Program-made: the position numbers and the translations under genes
Origin: an uncultured Pseudomonadota bacterium
Lineage (GTDB): Bacteria > SAR324 > NAC60-12
NCBI GenBank assembly: GCA_913056375.1
Contig: CAJXNF010000017.1
Coordinates: 1-18,771, forward strand
Length of the DNA: 18,771 nt
Reading direction: 5' to 3'
Shown here: piece by piece, positions 1 through 7,216 of the stretch
How the letters are laid out: each line of letters begins with the position of its first letter
Numbering within the stretch: position 1 is the stretch's first letter
Notes under the pieces: model-generated
Told to the model about the DNA's origin: nothing
What the model saw: the letters and a program-made list of their open reading frames with translations, nothing else
The model's database searches: none

Positions 1-2592
1 TTCGTCTCGGTAAGTTAAGACCATGCTTGGTTCAATCCCAACGATTGGCACATCTAAAGTAGCGAGTGTTTGGAGCCATTCGGAATTCTTTCGGACCAAT
101 GGATCAAACCAGTTGAGCAATCCCTTGATGTGTAGTGGTTTACCATTTGGGCGGAATGGGGCTACACAGACTCGAAAGCCTAATTTTTGAAGTAATTTTA
201 CAAAATGAATGACTAGTGGCGCTTCGTAGAAGGAGGTAAAAGCGTCTTGCAAGAGGATGACGGAGCTTTGTTTTTGGGCAGAGGGTAACTTTCTCAGTTC
301 TTCGATGTTGAGCAAGCCCTCCACTTTCGTAAGTTGATTAGCGAGGTTGGGAGTGCTCAGAGCGGGTGCATCAATGAGTCCCACCAATTGTTTCAATGCT
401 TTTACAGACAGTGAGTTACCCAGTAAAGCATTACCAAGACGGGGGATCTTGGAGAAGATTTGCCCACTCCACTCAGTAGTCCCAACCAAATAATCCCTCA
501 ATGGTCGCAGGTATCTTCCATAGTATTCATGCAAAAATTTAGATCGAAACTCAGGCACATCCACATGCACTGGACATTGAGAAGCACAGGCTTTACAGGC
601 AAGACATCCTGACATAGCTTCGAAGACTTCATGGGAATAGTCGTATTCTTTGGCTTTCTTGGCGGAATTTAAAAATTTTGTAGCCACCCCTCCTGCAGAT
701 CTGACCTCATCAGGGTCTCCAGCCAGGCTCAACTGTCGAAGCCATTCCCTCATGATTCCTGCCCGGCCCTTTGGAGAGTGAATCCGATCACGAGTGATCT
801 TGGACGAGGGGCACATCACGTGGTTGGGATCATAGTGGAAACAGGCTCCATTGCCATTACAGCTGATGGTAACTGCAAATTCATCCTGCCAATTTGAATG
901 AATTTGACGATCTCGATGACCGCGAAGTGGTGCTTCCACAGAGACTGTTTGTTCCTTGGACTCAAGGGGCGTGACGATTTTACCCGGATTTAATTGATTG
1001 AACGGATCAAATACTTGTTTGATCTTGCGCAACTCCTGATAGAGTTCCGAACCAAAATGCTCTTCTGTATATTCGGTACGGAATCCTCTGCCATGCTCCG
1101 CCCACATCACACCACCGTATTTGCGGACTAATTGACAGACACCATCTGAAATTTTACGAACAATTTCTTCGTCTTCGGTCGTCTTTAGATCCAGCGCAGG
1201 CCTAACATGTAAACAGCCCACATCCACGTGACCGAACATGGCGTATTCAAGCCCAAAGCTTTCCAGCAAGTCACGAAATTCTCGAATGTAAGCAGCCAAG
1301 TTTTCTGGAGGGACTGCAGTATCTTCAACAAAAGGAATGGGCTTGCGTCGTCCTTTGGTATTTCCCAGAAGGCCCACCCCCTTTTTTCTTAGATTCCAAA
1401 GGTCTTTGATTTCTTCTGGAATTTCAGTTCGATAAAAGCCTGTAGCTTCCCCAGGTATCTCTTTTCTTTCGTGGATTATTTGCGCAAGTTGATCAACCTT
1501 TGCGCTTACTTCTGATTTTTCATTGCCTGAGAATTCAACCAAGTTGATTGTACGGGTTGGGCGATGTCCTTCATCCGCCACAAAATCTTTAACCTTATGG
1601 TAAATCTCATCCTCCCGGGCAAGGCCCAAGATTTTTTCATCAACGGTTTCAATTGCTGTTGGATCAGATTGGACGAGGATTCCTGCGGCTCGCAATGCAT
1701 CGTCAAAGCTCTCGTACTTGACAACAATTAATTCCTGAAAGGCCGGTAGAGGTGTCAATTTTAGCTTGGCCTCATGGACTAGAACCAAAGTCCCCTCGGA
1801 TCCAGCAAGCAAATAATTTAGATTGAAGACAGACCGTTGATCATTGCTGTAGACTCTAGCCAAATTGTAGCCCGTCATGAACCGGCTCATTTTTGGGAAA
1901 ATCTCTCTGATCAGTTCGGCTTGTTGGCAAACGATTTCATCCACGATGCGATAAACTTCCCCAGTTCGACCAGAAGCTGCCTTCCAGTCAGCTAACTCTT
2001 TTGGGTTAAGAGGCACGGAGTGTAGCTCCTCTCCATTAGAGAGAAGACAGGATAGTTCAAGTATGTGATCGCTGGTTCGTCCATAGACTCGTGAGCCTTT
2101 GCCACAAGCGTCTGTATTGATCATGCCTCCAAGGGTCGCTCGACTACTGGGAGAAAGATTTGGTGCGAAGAAAACTCCATGAGGCCGAAGAAAATCATTC
2201 AACTGATCTAGTACAACACCAGGGCCCACTTTGACCCATCCCTGCTCCAGGTTCAATTCCCTGATGTCGTTCATGTGGCGGGAACAATCTATTATGATCC
2301 CATCAGTCAGTGACTGCCCATTGGTCCCTGTTCCGCCACCTCGAGGAGCAAAGCGGATATCCCGATATTTCTCATGTGCGGCTAGTTTTAGCAGAATTTT
2401 CAGATCTGACTTGTTGATCGGAAATACTGCTGCCTGGGGTAGGATCTGGTAGATACTATTGTCAGTGGACTGAACCAAGCGGGTGCCGTAGTCTGAGCGA
2501 ATCTCTCCTTGAAACCCTTGTCGGCCGAGAGTTTCCAGAAACGCCAAATAACGACCTTGTGCTGGTTCCACCTGTGCAAGGCGAGGAATCAT
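1..2592 (-). CDS. YdiJ-like FAD/Fe-S D-2-hydroxyacid dehydrogenase, C-terminus cut by window edge
   Basis: The reading frame is open from an ATG at 2592 to base 1, giving 864 codons; about 150 C-terminal residues of a roughly 1,000-residue family lie outside. The FAD-binding PCMH part is visible: PRGGGTGTNGQ at about residues 83-93, then LGGMINTDACGKGSRVYGR at about 154-172. The FAD-oxidase C-terminal domain follows. A first Cys set (C578, C584, C594) precedes the HSPKGRAG segment, and a ferredoxin-type cluster CLACKACASQCP lies at 663-674 (C663, C666, C669, C673). The GIEPS motif of the Cys-rich oxidoreductase part sits close to the window edge. E. coli YdiJ, of the same architecture, is reported to oxidise D-2-hydroxyglutarate; whether this protein uses that substrate or D-lactate is inference. 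It starts 29 bases after the FKBP gene and is probably cotranscribed with it. Confidence 0.9.
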   Translation of the reverse strand, partial: MIPRLAQVEPAQGRYLAFLETLGRQGFQGEIRSDYGTRLVQSTDNSIYQILPQAAVFPINKSDLKILLKLAAHEKYRDIRFAPRGGGTGTNGQSLTDGIIIDCSRHMNDIRELNLEQGWVKVGPGVVLDQLNDFLRPHGVFFAPNLSPSSRATLGGMINTDACGKGSRVYGRTSDHILELSCLLSNGEELHSVPLNPKELADWKAASGRTGEVYRIVDEIVCQQAELIREIFPKMSRFMTGYNLARVYSNDQRSVFNLNYLLAGSEGTLVLVHEAKLKLTPLPAFQELIVVKYESFDDALRAAGILVQSDPTAIETVDEKILGLAREDEIYHKVKDFVADEGHRPTRTINLVEFSGNEKSEVSAKVDQLAQIIHERKEIPGEATGFYRTEIPEEIKDLWNLRKKGVGLLGNTKGRRKPIPFVEDTAVPPENLAAYIREFRDLLESFGLEYAMFGHVDVGCLHVRPALDLKTTEDEEIVRKISDGVCQLVRKYGGVMWAEHGRGFRTEYTEEHFGSELYQELRKIKQVFDPFNQLNPGKIVTPLESKEQTVSVEAPLRGHRDRQIHSNWQDEFAVTISCNGNGACFHYDPNHVMCPSSKITRDRIHSPKGRAGIMREWLRQLSLAGDPDEVRSAGGVATKFLNSAKKAKEYDYSHEVFEAMSGCLACKACASQCPVHVDVPEFRSKFLHEYYGRYLRPLRDYLVGTTEWSGQIFSKIPRLGNALLGNSLSVKALKQLVGLIDAPALSTPNLANQLTKVEGLLNIEELRKLPSAQKQSSVILLQDAFTSFYEAPLVIHFVKLLQKLGFRVCVAPFRPNGKPLHIKGLLNWFDPLVRKNSEWLQTLATLDVPIVGIEPSMVLTYRDE

Positions 2593-2621
2593 GTTATGGC
2601 AGAAAATCTGAGAAAGTGCGT

Positions 2622-3173
2622 TCAGTTGTCGATGGAAACCAACTCTACATCGAAGATCAAAGTGGAGTGAGGGGGAATTAAATCACCAGCTCCATTGGCT
2701 CCATATCCAAGATTAGATGGGATCACTAACTGCCATTTAGAACCGACGCTCATCATCTGCAAAGCCTCAGTCCAACCTGGAATTACACGGTTTACAGGGA
2801 TGTTGAGGGGCTCACCACGGGCGTAGGAACTGTCAAATACTTGACCGTTTACCAGTCGGCCAATGTAATTGACCACGACCCTGTCTTGTAATTGGGGCTG
2901 GGCTCCGGTGCCCTTTTCAATAATCTGGTATTGTAGGCCGCTGGCAGTAACGGTGGTCTCGGATTTGGCGGCATTCTCTTTCAGATAGGCCTGACCTTCA
3001 TCAATAACGGCTTGAGCAGCGGCGGCTCGAGCTTGCTTTTCTTCTTCGCTGGGAAACATATCGCTAAAAATATAGTTAAAAACCAAAAAACCACCCAGGC
3101 CCATCATCAGGAGTGCAGTTACTAAGCTATGCTTTTTCTTGGGAGGTTCCGTAACTTCTGTTGTTTCGGTCAT
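2622..3173 (-). CDS. Membrane-anchored FKBP-type peptidyl-prolyl isomerase
   Basis: The protein has 183 residues. A short cytoplasmic tail containing KKK is followed by one membrane segment at about residues 17-37. A charged, Ala-rich helical linker at about 43-75 leads to a single FKBP domain at about 95-182. Family landmarks are present in order: VVNYIGRLVNGQVFDSS, PLNIPVNRVIPGWTEAL, and LGYGANGAGDLIPPHSTLIFDVEL. The aromatic floor residues (Tyr, Phe, Trp, Tyr) are kept, so catalysis of proline isomerisation is expected. The positive-inside rule puts the domain in the periplasm, tethered to the inner membrane; a FkpA- or Mip-like folding role is inferred. The gap to the upstream oxidoreductase gene is 24 bases and to the downstream dehydrogenase 29 bases, which fits one operon. 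No cleavable signal peptide is evident. Confidence 0.93.
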   Translation of the reverse strand: MTETTEVTEPPKKKHSLVTALLMMGLGGFLVFNYIFSDMFPSEEEKQARAAAAQAVIDEGQAYLKENAAKSETTVTASGLQYQIIEKGTGAQPQLQDRVVVNYIGRLVNGQVFDSSYARGEPLNIPVNRVIPGWTEALQMMSVGSKWQLVIPSNLGYGANGAGDLIPPHSTLIFDVELVSIDN

Positions 3174-3197
3174 GGTTTGGTTAAGGTTGAACGGAAA

Positions 3198-4442
3198 TTA
3201 CAGGTCACTTAAGAGAGCAGTGGCTGCACGACGACCTGATCGCATAGCACCCTGTAGGGATGAATGTTCACGGTGATCTCCGCAGATGTATAACCGTTCA
3301 TTGACTTTGACGGTTTTTTCAGGGAATTGCAACGCAGGGGGTCTTTGTTGAGGAAGGGCTTGAGGTAGATCGTAGCAGCGGATCAGGCGCCAGTTTTCAG
3401 ATGTTTTCCCAAACCAATCCAACAACTGATCACGAACTGATTTCTCCAATTCCTCCTTATTCTCATAGCGCTCTAGGACGGAAACAGATACTAGTTCCTT
3501 GCCGTCTGGCGCATAACTTCTGCTCACGCGGCTGTTGACCACCAAGTGATTAATTGGGCCGGCTCCATCTCCATTCAGCATTAGAATCGGATGTTCCGTG
3601 TGGGGAACTTCATTAGCCTCAAAATACAGGCAGTATGTCGATTGAAATTCTGGAGGGCTTGTCCGTCCCATTAGTCGATATGCTTCAGCAGCAGCAGAAG
3701 CAATCACTACAGCAGAACCTTCGACTACCTCCCCGCTTTCAAGAGTTATGCTTTGGTCTTCGATTTTTTGAACAGGACTCTCCAATTCAATCGTACCTTT
3801 AGGTAGGTCCCTAGCCAACTGATCGGGGATGGCTTGCATGCCCTGAGCAGGAAGAGTTACCCGTCCGGATGCAAAAGTTTTATAGGTGAATTCAAGCATC
3901 CGACTAGATGTTTCTAGCTTCGGATCCAAAAACACACCGGCAAAAAAAGGCCTCAGGAAGGCCTCAATGAATTTTTTTGAGAATCCGGCTTTTTCAAGGT
4001 ATTCCCGCGTTTGAATTTCTGGCTTTGAAAAGATCTCATGCAAACTCATCGATGAAAGCTGGCTGCGCCAACGCATCAACTGTAGACCATCACCAATTGA
4101 GCTGAGCTTAGATCGGAGGGTCCATGGAAGATGATGAGGCTTTCGAAAAGGATCAGCCATTAGATGAAAGTCACTGCACCACCTTACTAGAGCTCCGGGG
4201 TAGAAAGCCTTCAGTTGGAGCCCTCGGTACCTCAGCATTCTGCGAGCTTCAGAATATTCAGTCAGGAAGACTTGGAAGCCACGGTCCAACAAAAATCCAT
4301 CCACTTTATCGGTTCGGACGCGTCCTCCAATTCCATCAGAAGCCTCAAATATTCGAACCTTCCGGCCAGCTTGGTGCAAATGGATCGCACAGCAAAGGCC
4401 CGCAATTCCAGCGCCAACAATCAGGACGGGTTGTTCTTCCAT
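3198..4442 (-). CDS. NAD(P)/FAD-dependent oxidoreductase, amine oxidase / phytoene desaturase-like
   Basis: The protein has 414 residues. It opens with an FAD Rossmann motif, VLIVGAGIAGLCCAIHLHQAG, at residues 6-26, followed by the ribose-binding acidic residue in RIFEASDGIGGRVRTD. This is the classic start of the flavin amine oxidase, protoporphyrinogen oxidase and carotenoid desaturase superfamily. The segment DRGFQVFLTEYSEARRML (about 53-70) is typical of a branch of uncharacterised bacterial FAD proteins. The C-terminal FAD contact is ICGDHREHSSLQGAMRSG at about 386-403. The substrate cannot be told from sequence; a carotenoid or other isoprenoid is one possibility, but no carotenoid genes are nearby. 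A 108-base gap separates it from the nuclease gene upstream. The protein has no membrane segments and is probably cytoplasmic or peripherally attached. Confidence 0.85.
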   Translation of the reverse strand: MEEQPVLIVGAGIAGLCCAIHLHQAGRKVRIFEASDGIGGRVRTDKVDGFLLDRGFQVFLTEYSEARRMLRYRGLQLKAFYPGALVRWCSDFHLMADPFRKPHHLPWTLRSKLSSIGDGLQLMRWRSQLSSMSLHEIFSKPEIQTREYLEKAGFSKKFIEAFLRPFFAGVFLDPKLETSSRMLEFTYKTFASGRVTLPAQGMQAIPDQLARDLPKGTIELESPVQKIEDQSITLESGEVVEGSAVVIASAAAEAYRLMGRTSPPEFQSTYCLYFEANEVPHTEHPILMLNGDGAGPINHLVVNSRVSRSYAPDGKELVSVSVLERYENKEELEKSVRDQLLDWFGKTSENWRLIRCYDLPQALPQQRPPALQFPEKTVKVNERLYICGDHREHSSLQGAMRSGRRAATALLSDL

Positions 4443-4550
4443 GGATGAAAACTTTGAAAAAATTAAATTTGGAAAAACAGATAAAATTAACGAAAATCAG
4501 CACTCTTGCAAGCGGTTTCCCTGAAGAAGTATTCTGTCAACGAGATCTGA

Positions 4551-5480
4551 TTATTCTGAATCACCAGAATGCCATTTAGGACATAACTTGCGAAAATTAC
4601 ACTGAGCACACTGGGTGGTGTCCTCCGTAAAGTCGAAATTACTTTCTTCAGCGTGATTTTGTTCTGGTCTACTCAGTAAGTTTTGCATTTGCTGAATAGA
4701 CTCTTTGACGTAGTTTTGGACACCTTCGAGGTCTAGAGATTTACTGTCGTATTCCCTAGTTTTTCCAGTTGCGAGAAAGACTTCCTTTAAGAGAATTTGG
4801 TCGGGTTGGATTCCCCATTTCTCTGATGCGTACATCGCATAAATACCCATCTGAAGTGAATGGTCTGCTTCATCCGATTTGCCAGTTTTCCAATCCAGTA
4901 GAACGATTTGATCACCACTTCGATAGCATGCATCAAGGGAAACCCAAATTTTGCATCCATCGATTTGAAAAGAGTTCAACTCCTCCAGTTCTAACCATTC
5001 GGAAGAGTCTAGATTTTTCAATTGATTGAGCAAGGGAAGGTGATAAAAGTTTTCCACACAAGTTTGAGCTTGAGTGGCTAAGGCACGCCACTCCTCATCA
5101 TTGACGGGCAGTTGGTATTCGTGTTCAACCAACCCCATAAATCGCTTCGGACGAAGCCGATACTTCGCATCTCTGGAGTCTCTATAATCCTGGCGCAACC
5201 GATTTTGGAGACTTTCAGCGACACTCTGATAGCTTGGGAGTGATTTTGATTTCCTCAGGTGATTTAGAAGGTCCTCAAGAACTTTGTGAACCTTGACACC
5301 AATCCAGGCAAATCGATTATGAAGCTGTTTTAAAACGTAGATTTCTCTGGTTCTGGAATCAGACTGCCAGTCCCATCCTCCCCAAGAACCATAATAATGA
5401 AACCAGTAACGCCTTGGACAACTTTGAAGCATCTCATTTCGACTCTTCGACCAACTAAATTCATTGCGCAATATTCCCAT
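4551..5480 (-). CDS. PD-(D/E)XK (RecB/Cas4/AddB-like) nuclease with Fe-S cluster cysteines
   Basis: From the ATG at 5480 the protein has 309 residues. The nuclease motifs are in order: IGVKVHKVLE (H65, E69), SLDACYRSGDQIVLLDWKTGK (D196, K198), then QMGIYAMYA, which carries the QxxxY motif. Four cysteines, C21 in SCPRRYW and C291, C294, C300 in CAQCNFRKLC, match the [4Fe-4S] staple of AddB, Cas4 and Dna2. This predicts a DNA exonuclease or end-processing enzyme acting in repair. No cas gene or AddA/RecB helicase is present nearby, so a stand-alone role is inferred. The start is uncertain. The frame runs upstream to an ATG at 5606, whose GGAGG directly abuts the codon. A GTG at 5558 has GGAG four bases away. 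The 5480 start is preferred because family members usually begin shortly before the first Cys motif. Confidence 0.85.
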   Translation of the reverse strand: MGILRNEFSWSKSRNEMLQSCPRRYWFHYYGSWGGWDWQSDSRTREIYVLKQLHNRFAWIGVKVHKVLEDLLNHLRKSKSLPSYQSVAESLQNRLRQDYRDSRDAKYRLRPKRFMGLVEHEYQLPVNDEEWRALATQAQTCVENFYHLPLLNQLKNLDSSEWLELEELNSFQIDGCKIWVSLDACYRSGDQIVLLDWKTGKSDEADHSLQMGIYAMYASEKWGIQPDQILLKEVFLATGKTREYDSKSLDLEGVQNYVKESIQQMQNLLSRPEQNHAEESNFDFTEDTTQCAQCNFRKLCPKWHSGDSE

Positions 5481-5627
5481 GGCTCTGGCTTTTTCTGGAA
5501 GAAAGTAATTTAGTTGTGAGATGTACTTTGCACATCCTGAGGATGAACCATCTATCACGAATCTCCAAATAGTCTGTCGAAGCCTGGGCTGAGTCGCAAG
5601 GGCCATCCTCCATCAAGTAAGTCCATC

Positions 5628-6005
5628 ATGCGGGAATTGTATCTAATCAAAAGCAATAAGACCGAGGAGTGGGAGAATGGCGTACGCAAAGTGAGCTTTG
5701 CGTGTGATGATCCAGATATCCATGCATTTGTATGGCTCGATCTACGAGAGCGCTTAAGCGGAATTCAAATTATCTTTCGTGAGAAAGTCCTTGAATGGGA
5801 TAAATCTTCGGGAGTCAGTCATGGCGATACGAATCGTGAAGCTGATGAGGAGGCTCATGGCTATCAGAAGGGTGCTAGATCAATTCACAATCAAGTGCAT
5901 AGCATTGATCAATCAGACTTGGCACTTTTGAAAACTTTACTGTTCCCAGGGGAATGGGATTCTTTAATAAAGAGTTGCTTCAATGTTTTGGAAAAGGGGA
6001 ATTAG
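5628..6005 (+). CDS. Hypothetical protein, 125 residues
   Basis: I do not recognise this protein. It is soluble and mildly acidic, with no signal peptide or membrane segment. The N-terminal half (MRELYLIKSNKTEEWENGVRKV and what follows) looks like a compact beta-rich domain, ending near residue 55. A hydrophilic linker rich in Asp, Glu, His and Gly follows at about 60-90, then a helical C-terminus. It stands divergent to the nuclease gene and is the first gene of the plus-strand group. Its last 23 bases overlap the next gene's start in another frame, which points to translational coupling. The ATG at 5628 has only a weak ribosome binding site. It is kept as a real gene because of its length, lack of a competing frame, and the overlap. 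Confidence 0.6.
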   Translation: MRELYLIKSNKTEEWENGVRKVSFACDDPDIHAFVWLDLRERLSGIQIIFREKVLEWDKSSGVSHGDTNREADEEAHGYQKGARSIHNQVHSIDQSDLALLKTLLFPGEWDSLIKSCFNVLEKGN

Positions 6006-6393
6006 CCTTTGCCTACTATTGCTTTCCATGACAAGTGTCTTGAAGGCAGATTTCTTCAAATGGGATGTGGTAGTCTATGCGGAAGGTTATGGGCTATCGC
6101 ATGAAGTCTTTGCTGTTTTAGAAGCAGGCACTATCTGGAAACAGGGTGACTGGATATGTGAAATTGGTGATTTCTGGACTACGATCACAAGTGAATTACT
6201 GCTGGAAGGAAAGACTTTGAGTTGTAAACAAGGTAAAACGGAGCGTTTCGTAACCGTCACTTGTGATTTAAATAACAGGGGTCGCCAACACAACTCCTTC
6301 AAAGAACAATTCACCCCAACGAATGCTGGATTCCATTTAGAACCTGAAGATAGAATCAATTCTGCCTATCTCCGTCTTCGCTGCTACTACTAA
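5983..6393 (+). CDS. Small secreted protein with four conserved-looking cysteines
   Basis: The protein has 136 residues. A Sec signal peptide is clear: MFWKRG, then the hydrophobic core ISLCLLLLSMTSV, then LKA before the mature start at DFFKWD (about residue 23). The mature part of about 114 residues has four cysteines, in WICEIG, LSCKQG, VTCDLN and RLRCYY, which could form two disulfides in the periplasm. It looks beta-rich. I cannot assign it to a family. It overlaps the preceding gene by 23 bases and ends 19 bases before the selenoprotein gene, so all three are probably in one transcript. No lipobox follows the signal peptide: the only early Cys is inside the hydrophobic core. Confidence 0.7.
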   Translation: MFWKRGISLCLLLLSMTSVLKADFFKWDVVVYAEGYGLSHEVFAVLEAGTIWKQGDWICEIGDFWTTITSELLLEGKTLSCKQGKTERFVTVTCDLNNRGRQHNSFKEQFTPTNAGFHLEPEDRINSAYLRLRCYY

Positions 6394-6412
6394 TTACTAT
6401 CCTAGTTCCCGA

Positions 6413-7216
6413 GTGATCGCACAGATTTTGTCCTTCCTTTCGCTTCAGTTATTTAAGAGCGTAACAGTCCGTGAACTCTGGTCAAAAAATCATAGAGAGT
6501 TCGAATTCGCTACTGGGCCCTGGACGCCGCTTCAAAAGCCAGTAGAGGAATCTCAGATATGCTTGATCACTTCAGGGGGGCTTCACCTCAACACAGATCT
6601 CCCTTTCGATATGAGTGACCCCAATGGGGATCCCACCTTCCGTACGATTCCTTTAGAATCTGATCCAAACAAATGGCAGATCACCCATAATTACTACGAT
6701 CATGCGGATGCTGAAAAAGATTGGAACCTCATTTTTCCTTTGGAGCGACTTCGTGAATTAAGAAATTTCGGAAAAATTGGTTCTCTGTCCAGCAGTCACT
6801 TCTCTTTAATGGGACACATCACAGGTCCTCACTTACCAACATTACTTCATCGAACTGCAAAAGAGTTGGCAGATCGTTTACGAGATGAATACACAGATTT
6901 GGCGCTTCTTGTACCAGCTTGAGGACTGTGTAACCAGACGGTCGGTCTGGTACAGAGAAATCTTGAGGCAGCAGGGATCTCAACCATTAGCATAACGATT
7001 ATGCGAAGTATCACGGAACGACTATTCCTCCCGAGATCCTATCACCTGCGTTATCCCTTTGGTCACGCTCTTGGGGAAGTTGGAAATCGAAGCCAACAAT
7101 TGCAGATTCTGATGGATTGCCTGAACCTTCTAGAAAACGCTGAAAAACCTGGGACCATCATGGATGCTCCTTACCTTTGGAAACGCCATCAATTTGAGGA
7201 ACTTTTTCCTGCATGA
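6413..7216 (+). CDS. Glycine/sarcosine/betaine/D-proline reductase B-family selenoprotein (in-frame TGA = Sec)
   Basis: The frame runs from a GTG at 6413 to the TGA at 7214-7216, with one internal TGA at 6920-6922 read as selenocysteine. That gives 267 residues with Sec170. The N-terminal half carries family-like segments: ITSGGLHL, DPTFRTIP, ITHNYYDHADAEKDWNLIFP and HFSLMGHI. Residues before and after the TGA join into a continuous family pattern, LALLVPA-U-GLCNQTVGLVQRNLEAAGI, giving a UxxC redox pair (Sec170, Cys173). The C-terminal part keeps FPFGHALGEVGN-like and PYLWKR segments (residues YPFGHALGEVGN here). A bacterial SECIS-like hairpin begins four bases after the TGA. The family relates to GrdB/PrdB, which reduce glycine or D-proline, but partner subunits are not in the window, so the substrate is unknown. 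The protein is cytoplasmic. Its stop codon overlaps the mfd start. The start is the first usable one after an in-frame stop at 6338-6340. Confidence 0.88.
6926..6955 (+). promoter_or_regulatory. Bacterial SECIS element (bSECIS) for Sec insertion
   Basis: The hairpin has a lower stem CTGT (6926-6929) paired with ACAG (6952-6955), a three-base bulge GTA on the 5' side, and a perfect 7-bp upper stem ACCAGAC (6933-6939) with GTCTGGT (6945-6951). The apical loop is GGTCG (6940-6944). E. coli fdhF uses a GGUC-containing apical loop bound by SelB, and bacterial SECIS loops usually open with G and lie about 16-37 bases after the UGA. Here 17 bases separate the UGA from the first loop base. Structure and position both fit; SelB binding itself is inferred. 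Confidence 0.82.

Noticed and set aside
2231..2452. A 73-codon plus-strand frame
   Set aside because: It is antisense to the FAD-binding domain of the YdiJ-like gene, which is open along the entire stretch.
4124..4579. A 151-codon plus-strand frame
   Set aside because: It lies opposite the well-supported FAD oxidoreductase, has no family features and no ribosome binding site.
6920..6922. The TGA as a nonsense mutation making a pseudogene
   Set aside because: A well-formed SECIS-like hairpin at the right distance, a UxxC context and intact sequence on both sides favour recoding over decay.
7001..7216. A separate 71-codon gene starting at ATG 7001
   Set aside because: It is in frame with the upstream part, lacks a ribosome binding site, and starts inside sequence that belongs to the selenoprotein family; it is the C-terminal part of the Sec gene.
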